Shown here in pieces: positions 4,464 through 7,268 of a DNA stretch of 7,268 bases. Source of the DNA: an uncultured Lachnospiraceae bacterium. Lineage in GTDB: Bacteria > Bacillota > Clostridia > Lachnospirales > Lachnospiraceae. Every line of letters starts with the position of its first letter. The stretch's first letter is position 1. The position numbers and the translations under genes were made by a program. The notes under the pieces are model-generated. The model saw only the letters and a list, made by a program, of their open reading frames with translations, did no database searches and had not been told where the DNA came from. The DNA is taken from the NCBI GenBank assembly GCA_934418055.1, contig CAKRWX010000120.1, positions 1 to 7,268 on the forward strand, given 5' to 3'.

Positions 4464-6380
4464 TTAAACTTCAATCCCATACTTTTTCATACGTCTCCAC
4501 AGAGTTACTTTGCTGATTCCCAGCGCCTCTGCACTCTTTTCTCTGTTGCCGCAAAAATGCTGAAGTGTTTTCTGGATTTGCACAGCCTCTTCCGAGCAAA
4601 CCATCGCCGTATACTTTTTCTCTCTTTTTCCTGTCTGCAGCAGCTGTTCAAACATGTTTTCTGTCTGCCTTTCGTCTTCATCCGGATATAAATCTTTGAG
4701 TAGCCGAGCAATCACCACCTCATCAAAAACTCTTTTTTTTGCAGTCAATACCAGTCGGTCCATAAAGCTGTCAATCTGAAACAGATTTCCCGGCCACGGA
4801 TAACGACTCAGTATGATTTTTGCTCCCTCTGTGAGAATATGATAATGGGAATATCGCTCACAGCTTCTCTGAAAAGCCTGTGTAAGGGTCTGCTCCAAAT
4901 CTTCCTTTCGCTGTCTTAGCGGCGGCACCTCCAGTTCAAGCCCCGACAGAAGATAAAACAGATCTTTTCGCAGTTCTCCATTCTTCACCAGCTGATGCAA
5001 CGGCTTTCTGACAGTTGCAATCACTCGAACATCCAGTTTTCGCAGATTGCCAATCTGAACCCCATAATAAACCCGGAAACGAATCAGCTGATATAACCGA
5101 TACTGATTCGGAAGTGACAGGCACTCTGCATCCTGTAAAAGCAAGGTTCCCCCCTGAGCCTGCAAAGCCGCTCCTTTTTCGCCGAAAATCAGGTTCCACT
5201 GTTCCTGTTCGCCAAGCCCTTCACATGGAATATCCAGAAACGGACCATTTTTCCGCAGGCTGCTGTTATGGATACTTTCCGCTATCATCCTTCTTTCTGT
5301 CCCCGGCTCTCCTCTTAATACCACTGGCTGCTCGGAATAGGAAAACAGCTTGGCCATCCGGATGCACTCCTGCATACTATCTGACTTCTGTATGATATCC
5401 GAAAATTGAGCAGTCACCGGAACAGACTTTTTTCGCCATGTTGTTTCCTGCTCCTTTTCATTTTTTTCGACCTGTTCCCGTTTCATCCTGTGACATGTGA
5501 CAATGATCCCTTCCACCTTTTCATCCACTATGATCGGTGCAATCATGGTAAACAGCAATGTTTTGTTCCGTTCTATCTGAAGCGAATAATCTCGTCCATC
5601 GTTCAAAATCATATTCCACGTTTCCTGTTTGATTTCCGGAAATACATCGCACAGTTTCTTTTCTTTCATCTCATCCATAGTTTTTGAAAGCATTCCATTC
5701 ATCATAGAATTGGACGATATCACCATTCCAGTTCCGTCTGCCTGGATGATCCCGTTATCTGAATAATCAACCAATGTTTCCATGCGGGCTGCAGAACGTT
5801 TTTCTATCCCCATCGCATATTCCATATGCTTTGCATTTTCAAGTGCCTGTCGCAGGGATTCCTCTGTTGATGACAGATACAAGGTTCTGACCTGATACTG
5901 CCGCGCATAATCAAGAACTGCTTCTCCCCCAATCACAATATCGCATCCATCTTCAGATGCCATTCGGACCTGTTCCTGTATTTCATCACTCTGGTCTACA
6001 AAATATGTTCTGAAATCAATATCGTACAGCTGGTTAAAATATGACATATCGCAAAACATATTTCGAAACCCCACCACACCAATCCGCGGATATTCTTTGC
6101 CAAGGATATTTTTTGCTTTCTTCACCAACAGCCCCATTTCCTGAGCGGACATGACGATTTCAACAACCGGAATATCCATATGTTGTTTGAGCAAGGAAGC
6201 CTGCATTCCCCTAGAAACAATGATGCTTATTCCATCCTCAACAGCCTTTTGAGCTTCTTCTAAAACTCCATCCGGTTTTGTTACTTTTATCTCTTTCACA
6301 TTCATGTTCAGTTCCTGTAATAAATTATAGGCCTGATACAGCATCTCTTCTTTTGGCAAAAACAGCGCAATTTTCCCCAT
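4464..6380 (-). CDS. PrpR_N/PAS/degenerate AAA+/Fis-HTH transcription regulator
   Basis: This 638-residue cytosolic regulator probably senses a small carboxylate or a metabolic intermediate of the neighbouring pathway. Numbered from ATG 6380: PrpR_N sensor at about 1-190 (begins MGKIALFLP, then IIVSRGMQASLL and PVVEI, second lobe GVVGFRN and IVIGGEAV); PAS domain at about 195-300; sigma-54-activator-type AAA+ fold at about 322-545; Fis-type helix-turn-helix at about 595-638 (GNREKSAEALGISKVTLWRR, 611-630). The AAA+ domain is degenerate. Walker A is GEPGTERR (357-364), without the Lys. The GAFTGA loop that contacts sigma-54 is deleted between G403 and G410. Walker B reads LLLQDA in place of LFLDEI, and the sensor II Arg is replaced in WPGNLFQI (529-536). 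The FRED-type arginine region survives as LRKDLFYLL (470-478). By family knowledge such a protein should not hydrolyse ATP or remodel sigma-54 polymerase. It may instead act on sigma-A promoters, as TyrR does. Its likely targets are tctC and the left-edge promoter. A TTG 11 codons upstream (6413) is rejected as start because it overlaps the -10 box. Confidence 0.9.
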   Translation of the reverse strand: MGKIALFLPKEEMLYQAYNLLQELNMNVKEIKVTKPDGVLEEAQKAVEDGISIIVSRGMQASLLKQHMDIPVVEIVMSAQEMGLLVKKAKNILGKEYPRIGVVGFRNMFCDMSYFNQLYDIDFRTYFVDQSDEIQEQVRMASEDGCDIVIGGEAVLDYARQYQVRTLYLSSTEESLRQALENAKHMEYAMGIEKRSAARMETLVDYSDNGIIQADGTGMVISSNSMMNGMLSKTMDEMKEKKLCDVFPEIKQETWNMILNDGRDYSLQIERNKTLLFTMIAPIIVDEKVEGIIVTCHRMKREQVEKNEKEQETTWRKKSVPVTAQFSDIIQKSDSMQECIRMAKLFSYSEQPVVLRGEPGTERRMIAESIHNSSLRKNGPFLDIPCEGLGEQEQWNLIFGEKGAALQAQGGTLLLQDAECLSLPNQYRLYQLIRFRVYYGVQIGNLRKLDVRVIATVRKPLHQLVKNGELRKDLFYLLSGLELEVPPLRQRKEDLEQTLTQAFQRSCERYSHYHILTEGAKIILSRYPWPGNLFQIDSFMDRLVLTAKKRVFDEVVIARLLKDLYPDEDERQTENMFEQLLQTGKREKKYTAMVCSEEAVQIQKTLQHFCGNREKSAEALGISKVTLWRRMKKYGIEV

Positions 6381-6390
6381 ACCACTCTTC

Positions 6391-6396
6391 TTCCTT
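6391..6396 (-). promoter_or_regulatory. ribosome binding site that places the regulator start at 6380
   Basis: AAGGAA sits 10 bases before the ATG at 6380-6378. The longer reading begins with TTG at 6413, which shares its first base with the -10 hexamer and lies upstream of the expected transcription start. The ATG is therefore the supported start. Confidence 0.65.
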
Positions 6397-6412
6397 TCTT
6401 CTGTTTTCAACA

Positions 6413-6441
6413 ATTATAAGCTCGTCTGTGTATAAACTCAA
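6413..6441 (-). promoter_or_regulatory. sigma-A-type promoter of the regulator gene
   Basis: Read on the minus strand, TTGAGT (6441-6436) is followed by a 17-base spacer and a perfect TATAAT (6418-6413). Transcription should begin near 6406, giving a leader of about 26 bases to the ATG at 6380. The promoter lies just after the upstream terminator, so the regulator has its own promoter. It carries no TGAAAT array like those at the two other promoters in the window. Confidence 0.75.
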
Positions 6442-6450
6442 GAAATGAGA

Positions 6451-6486
6451 AGAAAAAGGCGTATCGCACTTCTATTGCGATACGCC
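6451..6486 (-). terminator. intrinsic terminator after the YiaK-like gene
   Basis: There is a perfect 11-bp stem (GGCGTATCGCA, 6458-6468, with TGCGATACGCC, 6476-6486) and a 7-base loop. On the minus strand it is followed by TTTTTCTTCT. It starts 12 bases after the stop codon at 6499 and separates the dehydrogenase transcript from the regulator gene. The plus strand also has T5 after the stem (6491-6495), so it could work in both directions, although no plus-strand gene needs it. Confidence 0.93.
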
Positions 6487-6498
6487 CCTGTTTTTCGT

Positions 6499-7268
6499 TT
6501 ATACCGTTATTCCTGCAAGCTTTTGAACCTGCCGCCACACATTCTCGTCAACCTGAATGCCCTCTTTCATGCTCTTTGCGCGGGCTGCCATAGTCCGTTC
6601 GCCCGGACAGGTCACAGGCTGGCTCTCTTCGATCGGATGCGCTGCATCCGCTGCCGCCACACGATGATTAAGCATATCCTGAATTTCTTCCTTACTGCCA
6701 AACAGATACGGATCGTAAGCAATAAAAATCTGACAGCTGCCTCCACAGCTTCCTTTTCCATACTCATCCATATCAGATCCACTCATGCCGTTAGCCATCA
6801 AGGCTGCTGCCATATCCAGAGCAATGGCCATGCTGCTTCCCTTCCAATAACCAGTTGGCAAAATCCGCCTTGTTGCCTCAATAGAGCCCGGATCTGTTGT
6901 CAGATTGCCTTCTTGATCGAAACCACCCGGATATGGAAGCTGCTTTCCTGCAAGGCGGTATACACCTAACTTTCCATAGGCATACTGGCTCATCGCCATG
7001 TCAAGAACGATTGGACCTGCCTCCCGGGGGATAGCAATACAGAACGGGTTGTTGCCGACACTCTGCTCATCACTTCCCCAGAGCGGCATGCAGCTTTCGG
7101 TGTTGATCCAGCTGATTCCCATATAACCGGACTGTGCCATACGCCATGCGTAGGTGCCGCCGCGCATCCAATGAGTGGTATTCTTCAATGCGACACAACC
7201 AATGCCGTGCTCTTTCGCCAATTCCACGGCCCGGTCTGCACAAAATATGGCGTTGGTGATGCCAATTC
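6499..7268 (-). CDS. yiaK: YiaK/DlgD-like NAD(P)H-dependent 2-oxoacid (2,3-diketo-L-gulonate) reductase, Ldh_2 family, 5' end missing
   Basis: This is the C-terminal part of a malate/L-lactate/ureidoglycolate dehydrogenase-family (Ldh_2) oxidoreductase, a cytosolic enzyme that interconverts 2-oxo and 2-hydroxy acids with a nicotinamide cofactor. About 255 codons are visible against a usual 330-340, so roughly 80 N-terminal residues, including the family's catalytic His, lie off the right edge. The frame is open to the last base (reading I-G-I-T-N-A-I-F-C-A-D-R-A before VELAKEHG). The GTG at 7227 is therefore an internal Val codon, not the start. From memory of E. coli YiaK, the match is close at HWMRGGTYAW, the MP-WG segment, YRLAGKQLP, GGFDQEGNLT, RRILPTGYWKGS and the terminal PGE segment; the TGYWKGS region lines the cofactor site in that family. 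It ends at TAA and runs straight into an intrinsic terminator, so it belongs to a separate upstream transcript. Assignment to the YiaK branch is good; the true substrate could be another 2-oxoacid. Confidence 0.9.
   Translation of the reverse strand, partial: IGITNAIFCADRAVELAKEHGIGCVALKNTTHWMRGGTYAWRMAQSGYMGISWINTESCMPLWGSDEQSVGNNPFCIAIPREAGPIVLDMAMSQYAYGKLGVYRLAGKQLPYPGGFDQEGNLTTDPGSIEATRRILPTGYWKGSSMAIALDMAAALMANGMSGSDMDEYGKGSCGGSCQIFIAYDPYLFGSKEEIQDMLNHRVAAADAAHPIEESQPVTCPGERTMAARAKSMKEGIQVDENVWRQVQKLAGITV

Noticed and set aside
7225..7227. GTG as the start codon of the YiaK-like gene
   Set aside because: The same frame stays open to the window edge with residues fitting the family, so this is an internal Val and the gene is truncated by the window.

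Overview
The window looks like a catabolic/transport locus from a Gram-positive, Clostridia-type bacterium, most likely Lachnospiraceae. The signs are strong AGGAGG-type ribosome sites, a lipoprotein solute receptor with an Ala/Glu/Thr-rich linker after the lipobox Cys, AT-rich gene borders and sigma-A-type promoters. The assignment to a family is inference. All six real genes lie on the minus strand, so transcription runs from high to low coordinates.

In transcription order: (1) the C-terminal part of a YiaK/DlgD-type 2-oxoacid/diketogulonate reductase (Ldh_2 family) enters at the right edge and ends at a strong intrinsic terminator. (2) A regulator gene follows from its own promoter; it encodes a PrpR_N sensor, a PAS domain, a badly degenerate sigma-54-type AAA+ domain and a Fis-type HTH. 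(3) A 230-base regulatory interval comes next, then a complete tripartite tricarboxylate transporter (TTT) operon in the order tctC (lipoprotein receptor), tctB (small membrane subunit), tctA (large permease). (4) An RraA-like/HMG-aldolase-family gene is last, followed by about 250 bases that hold a second promoter aimed at a gene beyond the left edge.

The genes fit a pathway in which a carboxylated compound is captured by TctC, imported by TctAB and processed by the dehydrogenase and the aldolase/decarboxylase-like enzyme, under control of a regulator that senses a small carboxylate. The substrate cannot be read from the sequence.

The most interesting content is non-coding. The promoter of tctC (about 4316-4453) and the promoter at the left edge (about 64-195) are near copies in architecture. 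Both have the element TGCC(G/C)ATTGTTT, a 17-base spacer and TATAATG, and both are preceded by an array of TGAAAT-type repeats starting exactly 78 bases from the -10 box and extending to about 130. This looks like a shared regulon operator for the adjacent regulator. That regulator has lost the GAFTGA loop and the Walker motifs needed to drive sigma-54 polymerase, which agrees with the promoters being sigma-A type. Two intrinsic terminators inside the operon (after tctC and after tctA) suggest graded expression.
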